A DNA stretch of 64,000 bases from Myxococcales bacterium (GCA_016191815.1 JACPVI010000023.1:62001-126000); one strand, 5' to 3'; positions 1 to 9,519 are shown, counted from the stretch's first letter. Made by a program: numbers and translations. Notes: generated from the sequence alone by a model not told the origin.

Positions 1-166
1 TGGCGCCCCGGCGTGCGGTCAGCTCCTCGGCGATGCGCTCCAGCTCCCAGGTGGAGACCCCAGGCCCCGCCGCCCGCTCCATGGCGTCGAGCACCTCGAT
101 GACGATCCGGCTCGCATCGCGCATCAGGGAGATCTCGTCGGCCGTCTTGATCACCACCTGCGACAT
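1..166 (-). CDS. map: Methionine aminopeptidase type I, N-terminal part (cut by window edge)
   Basis: The first 55 codons are present and the rest lies beyond position 1. The reading starts at an ATG at 164-166 and gives MSQVVIKTADEISLMRDA, followed by a helical stretch with the Glu/Arg-rich pattern of MetAP N-termini (ISLMR is characteristic). MetAP removes the initiator Met from new proteins in the cytosol. It starts 21 bp downstream of the adk stop, which is the usual secY-adk-map order at the end of spc operons and supports the call. Metal-binding residues would lie outside the window. Confidence 0.88.
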   Translation of the reverse strand, partial: MSQVVIKTADEISLMRDASRIVIEVLDAMERAAGPGVSTWELERIAEELTARRGA

Positions 167-187
167 GGTCGTCTGGCCGCCGGCGGC

Positions 188-832
188 CTACTTCCCCAGG
201 GCCAACCTGATCTCGGAGTAGATCCGCTCGGGGCTCCCCACCCCGTCGATCGTCCGGAGCAAGCCACGCTTCTCGTAGTAGGCCTTCACCGGGGCGGTCT
301 GCTTCGCGTAGACCTCCTGGCGGGCCCGAGCGCTCTTTGGCTTGTCGTCCTCCCGCTGGACGAGCGGGGCCCCGTCTTTGTCGCATTGGCCCTGTTGCTT
401 CGGCGGGCTGTAGACGACGTGGTAGATGGTGCCACAGCTAGGGCAGCTCCTCCGGCCGGACTGGCGCTCGATCAGCAGCTCGATCGGCACCTCGAGGGAG
501 ACCGCCGCGTCGATCCTCCTGCTCGCTCTCTCGAGGGCCTGGTCGAGGGCCTCCGCCTGCGGAATCGTGCGCGGAAACCCATCGAGGACGAAGCCGCCCA
601 GGCAATCCGCCTTCTGGAGCCGCTGCTCGACGATCCCGATGATCAGCTCGTCGGGGACGAGCTTGCCCGCCTCCATCAGCGGCTTGGCTTTCTTGCCCAG
701 TAAGGTGCCCGCCGCCACCGCCTCTCGGAGGATGTCCCCGGTGGAGATCTGCGGCAGCCGGTAATCGGCGTACAGCTTCTTCGCCTGGGTGCCCTTGCCG
801 GCGCCCGGCGGGCCCATGAGCACGAGATTCAT
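188..832 (-). CDS. adk: Adenylate kinase
   Basis: A 214-residue long-form adenylate kinase that interconverts ATP + AMP and 2 ADP in the cytosol. The P-loop GPPGAGKGT is at residues 7-15 and the DGFPRT motif at 84-89. The LID domain carries Cys130, Cys133, Cys150 and Asp153, a Zn-binding set known in Gram-positive and some delta-proteobacterial enzymes. It lies between secY and map and is presumably transcribed with the ribosomal operon. Length and motifs are complete. Confidence 0.97.
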   Translation of the reverse strand: MNLVLMGPPGAGKGTQAKKLYADYRLPQISTGDILREAVAAGTLLGKKAKPLMEAGKLVPDELIIGIVEQRLQKADCLGGFVLDGFPRTIPQAEALDQALERASRRIDAAVSLEVPIELLIERQSGRRSCPSCGTIYHVVYSPPKQQGQCDKDGAPLVQREDDKPKSARARQEVYAKQTAPVKAYYEKRGLLRTIDGVGSPERIYSEIRLALGK

Positions 833-881
833 CGGTCGTCTCCCGCGCGGAAACTCCTCTCCCGCCCCCGGCCGCCGACCG

Positions 882-2231
882 CTATCCCATCACCTTGAGC
901 CGCCCGCGGATCCGCGGCCCGCGCGGGCCAGCGAAGCCGTCGTAGTTCCGGCTGATCAGGTGGCCCTCGATCTGCTGCACCGTGTCGAGCGCCACGCCCA
1001 CCACGATGAGCAGCGCGGTGCCACCGAAGGAGAAGTCGACTCCCAAGAACCCCGACACCACCTGGGGGATGACGCAGATCGCGGCCAGGTACACCGCACC
1101 GCCGAAGGTGATGCGGTTGAGCACCCGCTCGATGTAGTCCGCCGTCTGCCGGCCCGGCCTGATGCCGGGGATATACCCGCCCTGCTTCTTGATGTTGTCG
1201 GCCACGTCGTCCGGCCGGAAGGTGAGCGAGGTGTAGAAGTAGGTGAAGAAGACGATCAAGAGCACGAACACGCCGTTGTAGATCCACGCGTTCGACTGCA
1301 GGCCCCGCTGGACGTCGATCAGCCACGGGAGCCAGCTCCCCAGGGTGGCCGGGAACGACAGGAGCGCGCCGGCGAAGATCGGCGGGATCACCCCCGAGGT
1401 GTTCACCTTCATCGGGAAGTAGGTCGCCTGCCCGGCGAACATCCGCCGCCCCGCCATTCGCTTGGCGTACTGCACCGGCAGCCTTCGCATCCCCCGCTCG
1501 ATGTACACCACCACCGCCACGATGAGCAGCATGAACGCCGCCAGCCCCAAAACGCTGCCGATGCTCACCACGTCCTGCGAGGTGAGATCGTACAGCTGCT
1601 TGGAACCCGGCGGGATCCGGGCCACGATCCCGGCGAAGATGATGAGCGAGATGCCGTTGCCGATGCCGTTCTCGGTGATCCGCTCACCCAGCCACATGAT
1701 GAAGGCGGTGCCCGCGGTGAGGGTGATCACCGTCATGAAGGTGAACCAGAGGTTGTCGGTGGGCACCACCACCTGGTTCAGCTCCTGCGAGCCAGGAATC
1801 TGCGAGCGCCCCAAGGACGCCAGCCAGCGCGAGATGCCCACCCCCTGCACGATCGAGAGCACGATGGTGCCGTAGCGGGTGTACTGGTTGATCTTCTGCC
1901 GGCCGACTCCCCCCTCCTTCTGCAGCCGCTCCAGCGTGGGCACCACCACCGCGAGGAGCTGCATGATGATCGAGGCGGAGACGTACGGCATGATCCCCAG
2001 CCCGAAGATCGACATCTGCTCCAGCGCGCCGCCGGAGAAGAGGTTGAACAGGCTCACCAGCCCGCCTGCCTTCTTCTGGGCCTCCATGAAGGCGTTCATC
2101 GCCGCCCGGTCGACCCCGGGGGTGTTGATGAAGATGCCCAGCCGGTACACCGCCAAGAGCACCAGCGTGTAGAACAGCCGGGTGCGCAGCTCGGCGATCC
2201 GGAAGACGTTGGCGACCGCGTTGAGGGCCAT
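882..2231 (-). CDS. secY: Preprotein translocase subunit SecY
   Basis: A 449-residue integral membrane protein and the central channel of the SecYEG translocon. The N-terminus (MALNAVANVFRIAELRTRL) and about ten hydrophobic segments match the family. The plug region after TM1 (NTPGVDRAAM) and cytoplasmic loops such as GRRMFAGQATYFPMKVN are recognisable. It follows rplO, the conserved position near the end of the spc operon, with a 77-bp gap that could carry its own regulation. Start and length are as expected. Confidence 0.97.
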   Translation of the reverse strand: MALNAVANVFRIAELRTRLFYTLVLLAVYRLGIFINTPGVDRAAMNAFMEAQKKAGGLVSLFNLFSGGALEQMSIFGLGIMPYVSASIIMQLLAVVVPTLERLQKEGGVGRQKINQYTRYGTIVLSIVQGVGISRWLASLGRSQIPGSQELNQVVVPTDNLWFTFMTVITLTAGTAFIMWLGERITENGIGNGISLIIFAGIVARIPPGSKQLYDLTSQDVVSIGSVLGLAAFMLLIVAVVVYIERGMRRLPVQYAKRMAGRRMFAGQATYFPMKVNTSGVIPPIFAGALLSFPATLGSWLPWLIDVQRGLQSNAWIYNGVFVLLIVFFTYFYTSLTFRPDDVADNIKKQGGYIPGIRPGRQTADYIERVLNRITFGGAVYLAAICVIPQVVSGFLGVDFSFGGTALLIVVGVALDTVQQIEGHLISRNYDGFAGPRGPRIRGRLKVMG

Positions 2232-2308
2232 TCCCTTTCAGTCCTTCGCGCCTACTGAGGGCGCGCAACACTACACGAGCGCTTCGCGCGCGGCCACCGC
2301 GAGTCGCC

Positions 2309-2830
2309 TCAGGCCTGCGCGGCCGCCGCCTTGACGCCCTTGCCGGCGTGCGCCTTCGCGGCCGACTCCGGCTTGTGGACCACCAGTGGCAGCTCCTCGG
2401 CCTTGCCCCCGGCGGACTCGATGGCTTGCTTGGCTCGCGCGGAGAACCGGTTCGCCCGTACGGTGAGCTTCCTCCTGAGTTCCCCGTCCCCGAGGATCTT
2501 CACTCCGTCCGGCCGGCCCTTCAAAAGCCCCCGGGCCCTGAGCGCCGCTTCGTCCACCGTGGCGCCGTCGCCGAACCGCTCGAGCTCGCGCAGGTTGACC
2601 ACCGCCCAGTGCAGCCGGTTGGGCGAATGGAACCCGAACTTCGGCAGCCGCCGCTGCAGCGGCATCTGGCCGCCCTCGAAGCCCTCGAAGTGCATGTTGC
2701 CGGTGCGGGCCTTCTGCCCCTTGCCGCCCCGCCCGGCCGTCTTGCCGAGGCCGCTGCCCTGTCCCCGGCCCACCCGCTTCTTGGAGTGCCTGGACCTCGG
2801 CGGCGCCTTCAGGGTGCTCAGCGTGCTCAT
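2309..2830 (-). CDS. rplO: 50S ribosomal protein L15
   Basis: 173 residues. The Gly/Lys-rich N-terminus (KKRVGRGQGSGLGKTAGRGG) that threads into 23S rRNA is typical of L15, as is the FEGGQMPLQRRLPKFGF segment. The protein is somewhat longer than the usual ~145-150 because of an Ala/Lys-rich C-terminal tail (residues ~155-173). It lies 25 bp downstream of rpmD and ahead of secY, in standard spc order. Confidence 0.96.
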   Translation of the reverse strand: MSTLSTLKAPPRSRHSKKRVGRGQGSGLGKTAGRGGKGQKARTGNMHFEGFEGGQMPLQRRLPKFGFHSPNRLHWAVVNLRELERFGDGATVDEAALRARGLLKGRPDGVKILGDGELRRKLTVRANRFSARAKQAIESAGGKAEELPLVVHKPESAAKAHAGKGVKAAAAQA

Positions 2831-2855
2831 CTTTGCCGTCCTCTCTGCGAAGAAA

Positions 2856-3113
2856 CTACCTGGCGGCCTCGGCCCGCTTCGCGTCCCGCTCCCGGACCCT
2901 CCGGGGCTTGATGCGCTTGCGGGCGTTCGGCTCCTGGGCCACCACCTCCTGGCGGACCAGGTGCTGGACGTGGAACACCATCCCGCGAATGGCGGGGGTG
3001 TCCTTGAGCAGCCGCTCCTGCCCCAGCTTCCTCAGCCCGAGCCCGCGGATCATCCGGAGCTGCCGCTCGGAGGCCCCGGCGTAACTCTTCACCAGCTTGA
3101 TCTTGAGTCCCAT
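2856..3113 (-). CDS. rpmD: 50S ribosomal protein L30
   Basis: 85 residues. The core [19 protein letters not shown] and the LGLRKLGQ motif identify L30. The bacterial core is about 60 residues; here a basic extension of roughly 20 residues ([20 protein letters not shown]) follows, probably contacting rRNA or lying on the surface. It lies 13 bp after rpsE, as in other spc operons. Confidence 0.94.
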   Translation of the reverse strand: MGLKIKLVKSYAGASERQLRMIRGLGLRKLGQERLLKDTPAIRGMVFHVQHLVRQEVVAQEPNARKRIKPRRVRERDAKRAEAAR

Positions 3114-3126
3114 CTCGACCTCCGGC

Positions 3127-3651
3127 TCAGCTTCGCGACTCGGCGCCCTTGGGCGCGATGTAGGAAATCTCGCGGCCCCTTATCCGGCTCACCTGGTCCG
3201 GGGACCTCAGGTGCTTGAGCCCCGCCACGGTGGCCTTGAGCACGTTGTGGGGGTTGCGGGAGCCCTGGCACTTGGTGAGGATGTTGCGGATCCCCGCCGC
3301 CTCCAGGACCGCCCGCACCGGACCGCCGGCGATCACCCCAGTGCCTTCCATCGCCGGCTTGAGGAGCACCCTCCCCGCCCCGAAGTGCCCCACCACCTCG
3401 TGGGGAATGGTGTGGCCCACCAGGGGCACCTTGAACAGCCTCTTCTTGGCGTTCTCGCCGCCCTTGCGAATGGCTTCCGGCACCTCGTTGGCCTTGCCCA
3501 GGCCCACGCCGACGTGTCCGGCGCCGTCGCCCACCACCACCAGGGCGCTGAAGGAGAACCTTCGCCCGCCCTTCACCACCTTGGCGACACGGTTGATGTT
3601 CACCACCCGGTCGCTGAGGTCCAGCTCGTTGGGATTGATAGGAGCAGCCAC
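3127..3651 (-). CDS. rpsE: 30S ribosomal protein S5
   Basis: 174 residues. The N-terminal dsRBD-like domain ([20 protein letters not shown]) and the [20 protein letters not shown] loop are S5 signatures. The protein contributes to decoding accuracy and mRNA entry. Its position between rplR and rpmD is conserved. Nothing is missing. Confidence 0.97.
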   Translation of the reverse strand: MAAPINPNELDLSDRVVNINRVAKVVKGGRRFSFSALVVVGDGAGHVGVGLGKANEVPEAIRKGGENAKKRLFKVPLVGHTIPHEVVGHFGAGRVLLKPAMEGTGVIAGGPVRAVLEAAGIRNILTKCQGSRNPHNVLKATVAGLKHLRSPDQVSRIRGREISYIAPKGAESRS

Positions 3652-3671
3652 TTTTCTTCCTCTCGTGAAAG

Positions 3672-4025
3672 CTAGAACCTAAGCCCGCCTTCCCTGGCCG
3701 CCGTGGCCACCGCGGCGATCCTCCCGTGGTAGGGGAAGCCGTTCCGGTCGAACACCACCTTCTCCAACTTGGCCAACTTGCACTTCTCGGCGATGAGCTT
3801 GCCCACCCGCTTGGCGTCGGCCTTCTTGTCGCCCTCGTTCTGCCCTTTCAGCTCCTTGGAGAGCGAAGAGGCGAACGCCAGGGTCCGCCCGTTGGAGTCG
3901 TCCACCACCTGGGCGTAGATGTGCTTGAGCGACTTGTACACCGACAGCCGCGGGCGCTCGGCCGTCCCGGCGATCTTCTTTCGGACGCGGGCCTTCCTTC
4001 GGATCCTCGGTTCGTTGCTCGACAT
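3672..4025 (-). CDS. rplR: 50S ribosomal protein L18
   Basis: 117 residues beginning with [18 protein letters not shown]. The open frame extends further upstream, but the Arg/Lys-rich start of L18, the normal family length and the gap to rplF all fix the ATG at 4023-4025. Motifs [17 protein letters not shown] and the C-terminal [20 protein letters not shown] are typical. L18 binds 5S rRNA together with L5 (rplE), encoded in the same operon. Confidence 0.96.
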   Translation of the reverse strand: MSSNEPRIRRKARVRKKIAGTAERPRLSVYKSLKHIYAQVVDDSNGRTLAFASSLSKELKGQNEGDKKADAKRVGKLIAEKCKLAKLEKVVFDRNGFPYHGRIAAVATAAREGGLRF

Positions 4026-4087
4026 GGCGATTGCCTCCTCCTTCCGGGCCGGATCGGGACCTCCCGGCGCGGATGATGGCGTGCTTC

Positions 4088-4657
4088 CTAGGTGGTGCCG
4101 GTCTTCCCTTCCTTCCGGCGCACCCTCTCCGCGGTGTACTTGATTCCCTTGCCCTTGTACGGCTCGGGGGGCCGAAGCGCCCGGATGCGCACCGCGGTCG
4201 CCCCCAGCAGCTCCCGGTTCACCGACCGCAAGGTGAGATCGAGGGTCGGTAGCCCGTCCTCGTTCCGCGGCTGCTTGCCCACCTCGGCGTCCACCCCGTC
4301 GGGCAGGTCGAACACCACCGGGTGGGAGTAGCCCAGCGCGAAGTGGATCTGACGGCCCTTCACCTCCGCCCGAAAGCCCACCCCACGCACCGCCAGCCGG
4401 CGCTCGAACCCCTGCGACACTCCCTTCACCGCGTTCGCCAGGATGGAGCGGGTCAGCCCGTGCAGCGCCTTCGCCCTCCGCGAGTCCGAGGGCCGGCTCA
4501 CGCAAAGCTGCCCGTCCTTCACCTCGGCCTTGATCTCCGGGTGGGGGAGCTTCACCGCCAGCTTCCCCTTCGGACCTTCGAAGTTGACCACCTGGCCGGC
4601 GATCGTGGCCTTCACCTTCTCCACCAACTTCACCGGCAACTTTCCGATGCGGCTCAT
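4088..4657 (-). CDS. rplF: 50S ribosomal protein L6
   Basis: 189 residues, starting [15 protein letters not shown]. Two L6 repeats are visible. The C-terminal signature [13 protein letters not shown] is present near residues 163-175. L6 sits by the sarcin-ricin loop at the factor-binding site. It is slightly longer than the usual ~178 because of a short basic tail ([15 protein letters not shown]). Standard position between rpsH and rplR. Confidence 0.96.
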   Translation of the reverse strand: MSRIGKLPVKLVEKVKATIAGQVVNFEGPKGKLAVKLPHPEIKAEVKDGQLCVSRPSDSRRAKALHGLTRSILANAVKGVSQGFERRLAVRGVGFRAEVKGRQIHFALGYSHPVVFDLPDGVDAEVGKQPRNEDGLPTLDLTLRSVNRELLGATAVRIRALRPPEPYKGKGIKYTAERVRRKEGKTGTT

Positions 4658-4666
4658 GACTTCCTC

Positions 4667-5065
4667 TCAGTACACCGTGCAGATCAGCTCTCCCCCGACG
4701 TTCTCCTTGCGCGCCTGGTGGTCCACCATCACGCCCCTGGAGGTCGAGAGAATGGAAACGCCCAGCCCGCCCAGCACCCGGGGGATGTCCCCCACTCGCA
4801 CGTAGCGGCGCAGGCCAGGCTTGGAGACGCGGCGGATGCCCTGGATCGCCGGCTGCCGGTCTGCTCCGTATTTGAGCATCACGGTGATCTCCCCCTGGGG
4901 CTTGGCCTCGTGGGCCACGAAGTCGGCCACGAAGCCCTCCTCCTTGAGGACCTTGATCACCTCCAGCTTGAGCCTCGACCTGGGGATCACCATCTTGTCG
5001 TGCCGCGCGCGCACCGCGTTCCGGATGCGGGTGAGCATGTCGCCGACTGGATCATTGACCGGCAT
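4667..5065 (-). CDS. rpsH: 30S ribosomal protein S8
   Basis: 132 residues, starting [18 protein letters not shown], the S8 N-terminal signature. The C-terminal [20 protein letters not shown] contains the conserved STSxG rRNA-binding motif. S8 nucleates 16S rRNA folding and in E. coli represses the spc operon by binding its mRNA near rplE; whether that applies here cannot be seen. It ends 9 bp before rplF. Confidence 0.97.
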   Translation of the reverse strand: MPVNDPVGDMLTRIRNAVRARHDKMVIPRSRLKLEVIKVLKEEGFVADFVAHEAKPQGEITVMLKYGADRQPAIQGIRRVSKPGLRRYVRVGDIPRVLGGLGVSILSTSRGVMVDHQARKENVGGELICTVY

Positions 5066-5219
5066 GTGCTTCCTTCTCCTCTTTCGGCCCGGGCAGCCAG
5101 CCGCTCACTCGTCGCGCCGGCCTTCTTTCCAGGCTCTCTCTCGGGGGGCTCTCCCCCGCCCGCGGGCCTCGTGCGCCTTCCGGGCCCATCCCGGTGGTTC
5201 GCGTCGGCCGTGCTCTTCA

Positions 5220-5405
5220 CTACCAGGACGACTTGATGAGGCCGGTCACCTCGCCGGCCAGCGCCCTCTTCCGCAAACAGATGCGGCACATCTTGAACTT
5301 CCTCAGGAAAGCCCGCGGCCGGCCGCAGAGCGGGCAGCGGTTGTACTTGCGCACCGCGAACTTCGGCTTCCGCTTGGCCTGCGCGATCTTCGATAGCTTC
5401 GCCAC
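5220..5405 (-). CDS. rpsZ: 30S ribosomal protein S14 type Z (zinc-binding)
   Basis: 61 residues with a GTG start at 5403-5405, preceded by an AGGAG ribosome-binding site about nine bases upstream. The open frame extends upstream of this without a better start. Zn ligands are the two CxxC pairs CPLC and CRIC, which mark the short zinc form of S14. It ends in the characteristic GLIKSSW. It lies between rplE and rpsH as expected. Confidence 0.95.
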   Translation of the reverse strand: MAKLSKIAQAKRKPKFAVRKYNRCPLCGRPRAFLRKFKMCRICLRKRALAGEVTGLIKSSW

Positions 5406-5421
5406 GGCTTTCAGTCTCCTC

Positions 5422-6321
5422 TCACTGCTTGAAGGGCATGCCAAGGTGCTTGAGCAGCGCCAGCCCCTGCTCGTCGTTCCTGGCGGTCGTCACGATGCTG
5501 ACGTTCAGCCCCTTCACCTTCTCGATGGTGTCGTAGTTGATCTCCGGGAAGATGATCTGCTCCCGGATGCCAATGGTGTAGTTGCCCCGGCCGTCGAACG
5601 CCTTGGTGGAGACTCCCTTGAAGTCGCGCACCCGCGGCAGGGCGACGTTGATCAACCGGTCGAAAAACTCGTACATCCGGTCCGCCCGCAAGGTCACCGC
5701 CGCTCCGATGCTCTGGCCCTGGCGCAGCTTGAAGTTGGCGATCGACTTTCTCGCCTTGGTCACCACCGGCTTTTGCCCGGTGATCGCCGCGAGCTGATCC
5801 ACCGCCGACTCCATCATCTTGGCGTTGGCCAACGCCTCGCCCAGCCCCATGTTGATGACGATCTTCTCCAGCCGGGGCACCTGGTTGGGGTTCTTGAACC
5901 CCAGCTCCTTCATCAGGGAGGGCACCACCTCGTCCCGGTACCTGACCTTCAGCCGGGCGGGCTTGGCCAAAAGCCCTTCCTCGATGTTGGGAGCGTAGCC
6001 GGCGCGGCGGGCCTCGTCCCTCTTCTTGCCCTTGTCCGCCTTCTTGCCCTTGCCCTCAGACTTCTCGGCCTTGGCCTTCTTAACGCCCTTGGCCTCCTCG
6101 GACGGCTTGGCCTCGGCCTTCTCCGGCTTCGCAGCCTTGGCCTCGGCCTTCTCCGGCTTCGCAGCCTTGGCCTCGGCCTTCTCCGGCTTCGCAGCCTTGG
6201 CCTCGGCCCTCTCCGGCTTCGCAGCCTTGGCCTCGGCCTTCTCCGGCTTCGCAGCCTTGGCCTCGGCCCTCTCCGGCTTCGGGGGCTTGGCCTGCTCCTT
6301 CTTTTCCTGTTCGTCAGCCAT
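5422..6321 (-). CDS. rplE: 50S ribosomal protein L5 with a long repetitive N-terminal extension
   Basis: 299 residues, against ~180 for ordinary L5. The L5 core starts near residue 118 ([20 protein letters not shown]) and is complete through [15 protein letters not shown] and the C-terminal [18 protein letters not shown]. The first ~115 residues are almost only Ala, Lys, Glu and Pro, with a decapeptide ([10 protein letters not shown]-like) repeated in tandem. The start ATG at 6319-6321 has no in-frame competitor close to the core, and the extension stays in frame throughout. L5 binds 5S rRNA and P-site tRNA; the tail is probably disordered. See the repeat entry and finding. Confidence 0.93.
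   Translation of the reverse strand: MADEQEKKEQAKPPKPERAEAKAAKPEKAEAKAAKPERAEAKAAKPEKAEAKAAKPEKAEAKAAKPEKAEAKPSEEAKGVKKAKAEKSEGKGKKADKGKKRDEARRAGYAPNIEEGLLAKPARLKVRYRDEVVPSLMKELGFKNPNQVPRLEKIVINMGLGEALANAKMMESAVDQLAAITGQKPVVTKARKSIANFKLRQGQSIGAAVTLRADRMYEFFDRLINVALPRVRDFKGVSTKAFDGRGNYTIGIREQIIFPEINYDTIEKVKGLNVSIVTTARNDEQGLALLKHLGMPFKQ
6104..6292 (-). repeat. 30-bp tandem repeat inside rplE
   Basis: Five full 30-bp units begin at 6121, 6151, 6181, 6211 and 6241, with partial units on both sides. Units differ only by a ctt/cct change (Lys/Arg). Each encodes ten residues of the Lys/Ala/Glu/Pro extension of L5. The near identity of the units indicates recent slippage or unequal recombination. 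Confidence 0.93.
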
Positions 6322-6371
6322 CGCTTCGTCCTGGGCCCAAAGGGCGCGGATAGATGCCCGAACCGCTCGGG

Positions 6372-6698
6372 CTAGTCAATCTGGGCCTCACACCTCTTGC
6401 AGAACCGGGCCCGCTTCTCACCGTCGATCTTGACGCTCACCCGGGTGGGCTTGTCGCACTTGGGGCAGACCACCGCCACCGCCGCCAGCGCGATCGTCCC
6501 CGGCTTCTCCAGCCGGCCGCCCTCGGGGTTGCTGCGGTCGCGGCCCTTCTTCACGTGGCGGGTGACCAGCCTCAACCCCTCCACCCGGACCCGCCCGGCC
6601 TCCCGGTCGATCCCGATGATCTTCCCCCGCTTGGACTTGGCGGTGCGCTCCGCGCCCGCCGTCACCTGCACCAGATCTCCGACCTTGAGCTTCTGCAT
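6372..6698 (-). CDS. rplX: 50S ribosomal protein L24
   Basis: 108 residues from the ATG at 6696-6698 ([19 protein letters not shown]). The KOW motif ([22 protein letters not shown]) is at residues 5-33. The C-terminal half carries CPKC and CKRC pairs (residues ~78-103), a zinc-ribbon-like feature found in part of the L24 family. The frame extends upstream across rplN, but the normal L24 start and a 2-bp gap to the rplN stop fix this start. Confidence 0.95.
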   Translation of the reverse strand: MQKLKVGDLVQVTAGAERTAKSKRGKIIGIDREAGRVRVEGLRLVTRHVKKGRDRSNPEGGRLEKPGTIALAAVAVVCPKCDKPTRVSVKIDGEKRARFCKRCEAQID

Positions 6699-6700
6699 GG

Positions 6701-7069
6701 CTACAACACCTCGGGGGCGAGGGAGATGATCTTCATGAACTTCCGGGCCCTCAGCTCCCTGGCCACCGGCCCGAAGATGCGGGTGCCCACCGGCTCCAGC
6801 TCCTTGCTGATCAGCACCGCCGAGTTCCCGTCGAACTTGATGAAGCTGCCGTCCGGGCGGCCCACCTCGCGCTTGGTGCGGACGATCACCGCCCGCGAGA
6901 TGTCGCCCTTCTTCACCTTCGAATTGGGCAACGCCTCCCTCACCGACACGACGATCACGTCGCCGATCGAGGCGTACCTCCTCCTCGAGCCGCCCAGCAC
7001 CTTGATGCAGAAGACCTTCTTGGCGCCGGAGTTGTCGGCCACGTCGAGCACGGTCGTCATCTGGATCAT
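6701..7069 (-). CDS. rplN: 50S ribosomal protein L14
   Basis: 122 residues, the exact length usual for L14. It starts [19 protein letters not shown], the L14 signature, and ends with [20 protein letters not shown]14 is part of the intersubunit bridge and the binding site for silencing and biogenesis factors. It is followed after 2 bp by rplX, suggesting tight coupling. Confidence 0.98.
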   Translation of the reverse strand: MIQMTTVLDVADNSGAKKVFCIKVLGGSRRRYASIGDVIVVSVREALPNSKVKKGDISRAVIVRTKREVGRPDGSFIKFDGNSAVLISKELEPVGTRIFGPVARELRARKFMKIISLAPEVL

Positions 7070-7106
7070 CGCAGTCGCTCCTTGGCCTCACTCGACTCGA
7101 ACGCAG

Positions 7107-7415
7107 TTACACCTTCGCGGCCCGCTCGAGCACCTCCACCACCCGCCAGCGCTTATCCTTGGAAGTCGGACGGGTCTCGGCGATGCGCACCTTGTCGCCT
7201 TCGTTGAGGGTGATCTTCTTCGGGTAGTCGTGGCCCTCGGCGTGCGCCTTGAACTTCGACCGCTGGGTGATGATCTTCCCGTACTCCTTGTGGGCGGTCC
7301 TCCGCGACACCGTCACCACCACCGTCTTCTGCATCTTGTTGGAGGTCACCACCCCGATCCGCTCCTTGGGGCGGCCGCGGGAGGGTTGGGCCTTCTGTGG
7401 GGTCTGTTCAGCCAT
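7107..7415 (-). CDS. rpsQ: 30S ribosomal protein S17
   Basis: 102 residues. The OB-fold core ([20 protein letters not shown] ... [18 protein letters not shown]) is unmistakable. An N-terminal Gln/Pro-rich addition of about 17 residues ([17 protein letters not shown]) makes it longer than the usual ~85. It lies between rpmC and rplN. Confidence 0.96.
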   Translation of the reverse strand: MAEQTPQKAQPSRGRPKERIGVVTSNKMQKTVVVTVSRRTAHKEYGKIITQRSKFKAHAEGHDYPKKITLNEGDKVRIAETRPTSKDKRWRVVEVLERAAKV

Positions 7416-7430
7416 CGCAGTCCTTCCCTA

Positions 7431-7643
7431 TCAGGCCTTCGCCTTTTGGGCGGCCTTCTCCTTCTGGGTCAACACCGTGAGCACCCGGGCCAGATCGCGC
7501 CGGTGCCTGGTCCGCTCCGCCGGGCTGTCCAGGGTGCCGGTCCGCAGCTTCAGCCGGTCCTGGAAGAGCGCCTGCCGAAGCTCGTCGGCCCGACGCCTGA
7601 GGTCGTCCACCGTCAGCTCGTGGAGCTCCTTCGCGGTCGCCAT
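7431..7643 (-). CDS. rpmC: 50S ribosomal protein L29
   Basis: 70 residues forming the two-helix L29 fold, with the motif [20 protein letters not shown] and the following [20 protein letters not shown]. It ends with a short Lys/Ala tail. It is located near the exit tunnel, where it helps dock trigger factor and SRP. It lies 16 bp after rplP and 15 bp before rpsQ. Confidence 0.95.
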   Translation of the reverse strand: MATAKELHELTVDDLRRRADELRQALFQDRLKLRTGTLDSPAERTRHRRDLARVLTVLTQKEKAAQKAKA

Positions 7644-7659
7644 CGTTTCCTCCGAGGCC

Positions 7660-8079
7660 CTACAGGCCCTGCTCCCCCCGGTGCACCATGCGGGTCAACA
7701 CCGGCAGCTTCGCCGCGGCCCGCCTGAACGCCGACTGGGCCATCGCCTCCTCGGTCCCGGACATCTCGTAGAGGATCCGGCCGGGGTGGACCACCGCCAC
7801 GTAATACTCCACCGTCCCCTTGCCGGTGCCCATTCGGGTCTCCGCCGGCTTCTTGGTGATCGGCTTGTCCGGGAAGACGCGGATCCACAGCTTTCCGCCC
7901 CGCTTGACGTGCCGGGCAATGGCGACGCGGCCGGCCTCGATCTGCCGCGAGGTGAGAAACCCCGGCTGCAGGGTCATCAGCCCGTACTCGCCGAAGGCGA
8001 GGGTGTTGCCGCGGTAGGCCTTTCCCCGCATGCGGCCCTTCTGCATCTTCCGGTGTTTCGTTCGCGCTGGCTGAAGCAT
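7660..8079 (-). CDS. rplP: 50S ribosomal protein L16
   Basis: 139 residues, starting [19 protein letters not shown], typical of L16. The motifs [22 protein letters not shown] and the [11 protein letters not shown] segment are present. L16 shapes the A-site and peptidyl transferase centre. Length is normal and the order rpsC-rplP-rpmC is conserved. Confidence 0.97.
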   Translation of the reverse strand: MLQPARTKHRKMQKGRMRGKAYRGNTLAFGEYGLMTLQPGFLTSRQIEAGRVAIARHVKRGGKLWIRVFPDKPITKKPAETRMGTGKGTVEYYVAVVHPGRILYEMSGTEEAMAQSAFRRAAAKLPVLTRMVHRGEQGL

Positions 8080-8113
8080 GTCTTCCTCGCCGCCGAGTAG
8101 AGGCGGTCGCTCC

Positions 8114-8770
8114 TCACCTCGTCGTCGCTTGGCCGGGCCCCTTGGTCGGCAACACCTCGCCCCGGCAGACCCACACCTTGCAGCCGATCTTCCCGTAAGT
8201 GGTCTTGGCCTCGGAGAAGCCGTAGTCGATGTCCGCCCTGAGCGTATGCAACGGCACCCGGCCCTCGCGGTACCACTCGTAGCGGGCCATCTCCGCCCCC
8301 CCCAGCCGCCCGGAGCAGGCCACCCGGATTCCCTTGGCGCCGAACTTCATCGCCGTCTGGACCGCCTTCTTCATCGCCCGCCGGAAGGCGATGCGCCGCT
8401 CGAGCTGGGTGGCGATGTTCTCCGCCACCAGCTGGGCGTCGGTCTCGGCCTTGCGCACCTCGACGATGTTCAGGAAGACCTCGTTCTTGGTGAACTGCTG
8501 CAGGTCCTTCTTGATCGTCTCGATCCCCGCGCCCCGCTTGCCGATCACGATGCCCGGCCGCGCGGTGTGCACGTTCACCTTCACCTTGTTGACGGCGCGC
8601 TCGATCTCCACCTTCGACACCCCGGCGTGGCCGAGGGACTTCTTGACGAACTCGCGGATCCCGATGTCCTCGTGCAGCCACTGGGCGTAGTTCTTCTCCT
8701 CGTACCACTTGGAGTCCCAGGTCTTGATGATCCCCAGGCGGAACCCGATCGGATGTACTTTCTGTCCCAC
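8114..8770 (-). CDS. rpsC: 30S ribosomal protein S3
   Basis: 218 residues. It starts [20 protein letters not shown]; the KH domain contains [16 protein letters not shown] (residues ~75-90). The C-terminal signature [26 protein letters not shown] is present. S3 forms part of the mRNA entry channel and helicase site. Complete, in standard order. Confidence 0.98.
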   Translation of the reverse strand: MGQKVHPIGFRLGIIKTWDSKWYEEKNYAQWLHEDIGIREFVKKSLGHAGVSKVEIERAVNKVKVNVHTARPGIVIGKRGAGIETIKKDLQQFTKNEVFLNIVEVRKAETDAQLVAENIATQLERRIAFRRAMKKAVQTAMKFGAKGIRVACSGRLGGAEMARYEWYREGRVPLHTLRADIDYGFSEAKTTYGKIGCKVWVCRGEVLPTKGPGQATTR

Positions 8771-8789
8771 TTTTGCTCCTGTCTTCTCG

Positions 8790-9137
8790 TTACTTCCGCT
8801 TCTCGTCCGAAAGAATCACGTGCACGTGGCTCGACTTCTTGTTGATCCGCGTGGCCCGGCCCATCGCCCGGGGCAGGTAGCGCCTGAGCGTCTTGCCCTG
8901 GTCCACACAGATGGTCTTCACGTAGAGCTGGTCCACGTCCACCGCCCCCTTGGAGAGGTCGGTGGCGTTGGCGACCGCGCTCTTGATGAGCTTGGCCATC
9001 GGGGCCGCCGCCGACCGGCGGGTGAACCGGAGGATGCCCAGCGCCGCGCCGACCGCCTTTCCCCTCACCAGCGCCGCCACCAGCGCCACCTTGCGGGGCG
9101 ACATCCTCAGATGCCTCAGATGTGCGTTCGCTTCCAT
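8790..9137 (-). CDS. rplV: 50S ribosomal protein L22
   Basis: 115 residues. The start [21 protein letters not shown] and the tunnel-lining beta-hairpin region ([20 protein letters not shown]) are characteristic. It ends [13 protein letters not shown]22 lines the nascent-peptide tunnel, where macrolide-resistance mutations arise in other bacteria; no such change can be judged here. Confidence 0.97.
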   Translation of the reverse strand: MEANAHLRHLRMSPRKVALVAALVRGKAVGAALGILRFTRRSAAAPMAKLIKSAVANATDLSKGAVDVDQLYVKTICVDQGKTLRRYLPRAMGRATRINKKSSHVHVILSDEKRK

Positions 9138-9153
9138 CTCGTCATTCCCCCGT

Positions 9154-9519
9154 TCACTTGGCCGGCGGCGCCGCGGGCGCCGCAGCAGGGGCGGCCGGAG
9201 TCGGTGCGCCCGGCGTCGCGGGGGCTCCGGGCGCCGCGGGCCCGGCCTTGACCACCTTCCGCTCCGCCGAGTGGGCGGTGAAGGTCCGGGTGGGACTGAA
9301 CTCGCCCAGCTTGTGGCCGACCATGTTCTCGGTCACGTACACGGGGACGAACTTCCGCCCGTTGTGGACCACGAAAGTGTGGCCCAGAAACTCGGGGATG
9401 ACGGTCGACCTGCGCGACCAGGTCTTGATCGGCTTCTTCTGGTTCGACCGGTTCATCTCCTCCACCTTCTTGAGGAGGTGCTTGTCGACGAACGGGCCTT
9501 TCTTGAGCGAACGAGCCAT
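9154..9519 (-). CDS. rpsS: 30S ribosomal protein S19 with Ala/Pro-rich C-terminal tail
   Basis: 121 residues against the usual ~92. The core is intact: [20 protein letters not shown], then [18 protein letters not shown] and [14 protein letters not shown]. After about residue 90 comes a tail of ~30 residues made almost entirely of Ala, Pro, Gly and Thr ([20 protein letters not shown]). No stop codon is present at the usual end. S19 contacts the A-site finger; its C-terminus faces the A-site tRNA in known ribosomes, so the tail is notable. Confidence 0.96.
   Translation of the reverse strand: MARSLKKGPFVDKHLLKKVEEMNRSNQKKPIKTWSRRSTVIPEFLGHTFVVHNGRKFVPVYVTENMVGHKLGEFSPTRTFTAHSAERKVVKAGPAAPGAPATPGAPTPAAPAAAPAAPPAK

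Noticed and set aside
789-2258. Plus-strand open frame opposite secY
   Set aside because: Composition (Asp/His/Arg/Pro-rich) is typical of the complement of a hydrophobic gene.
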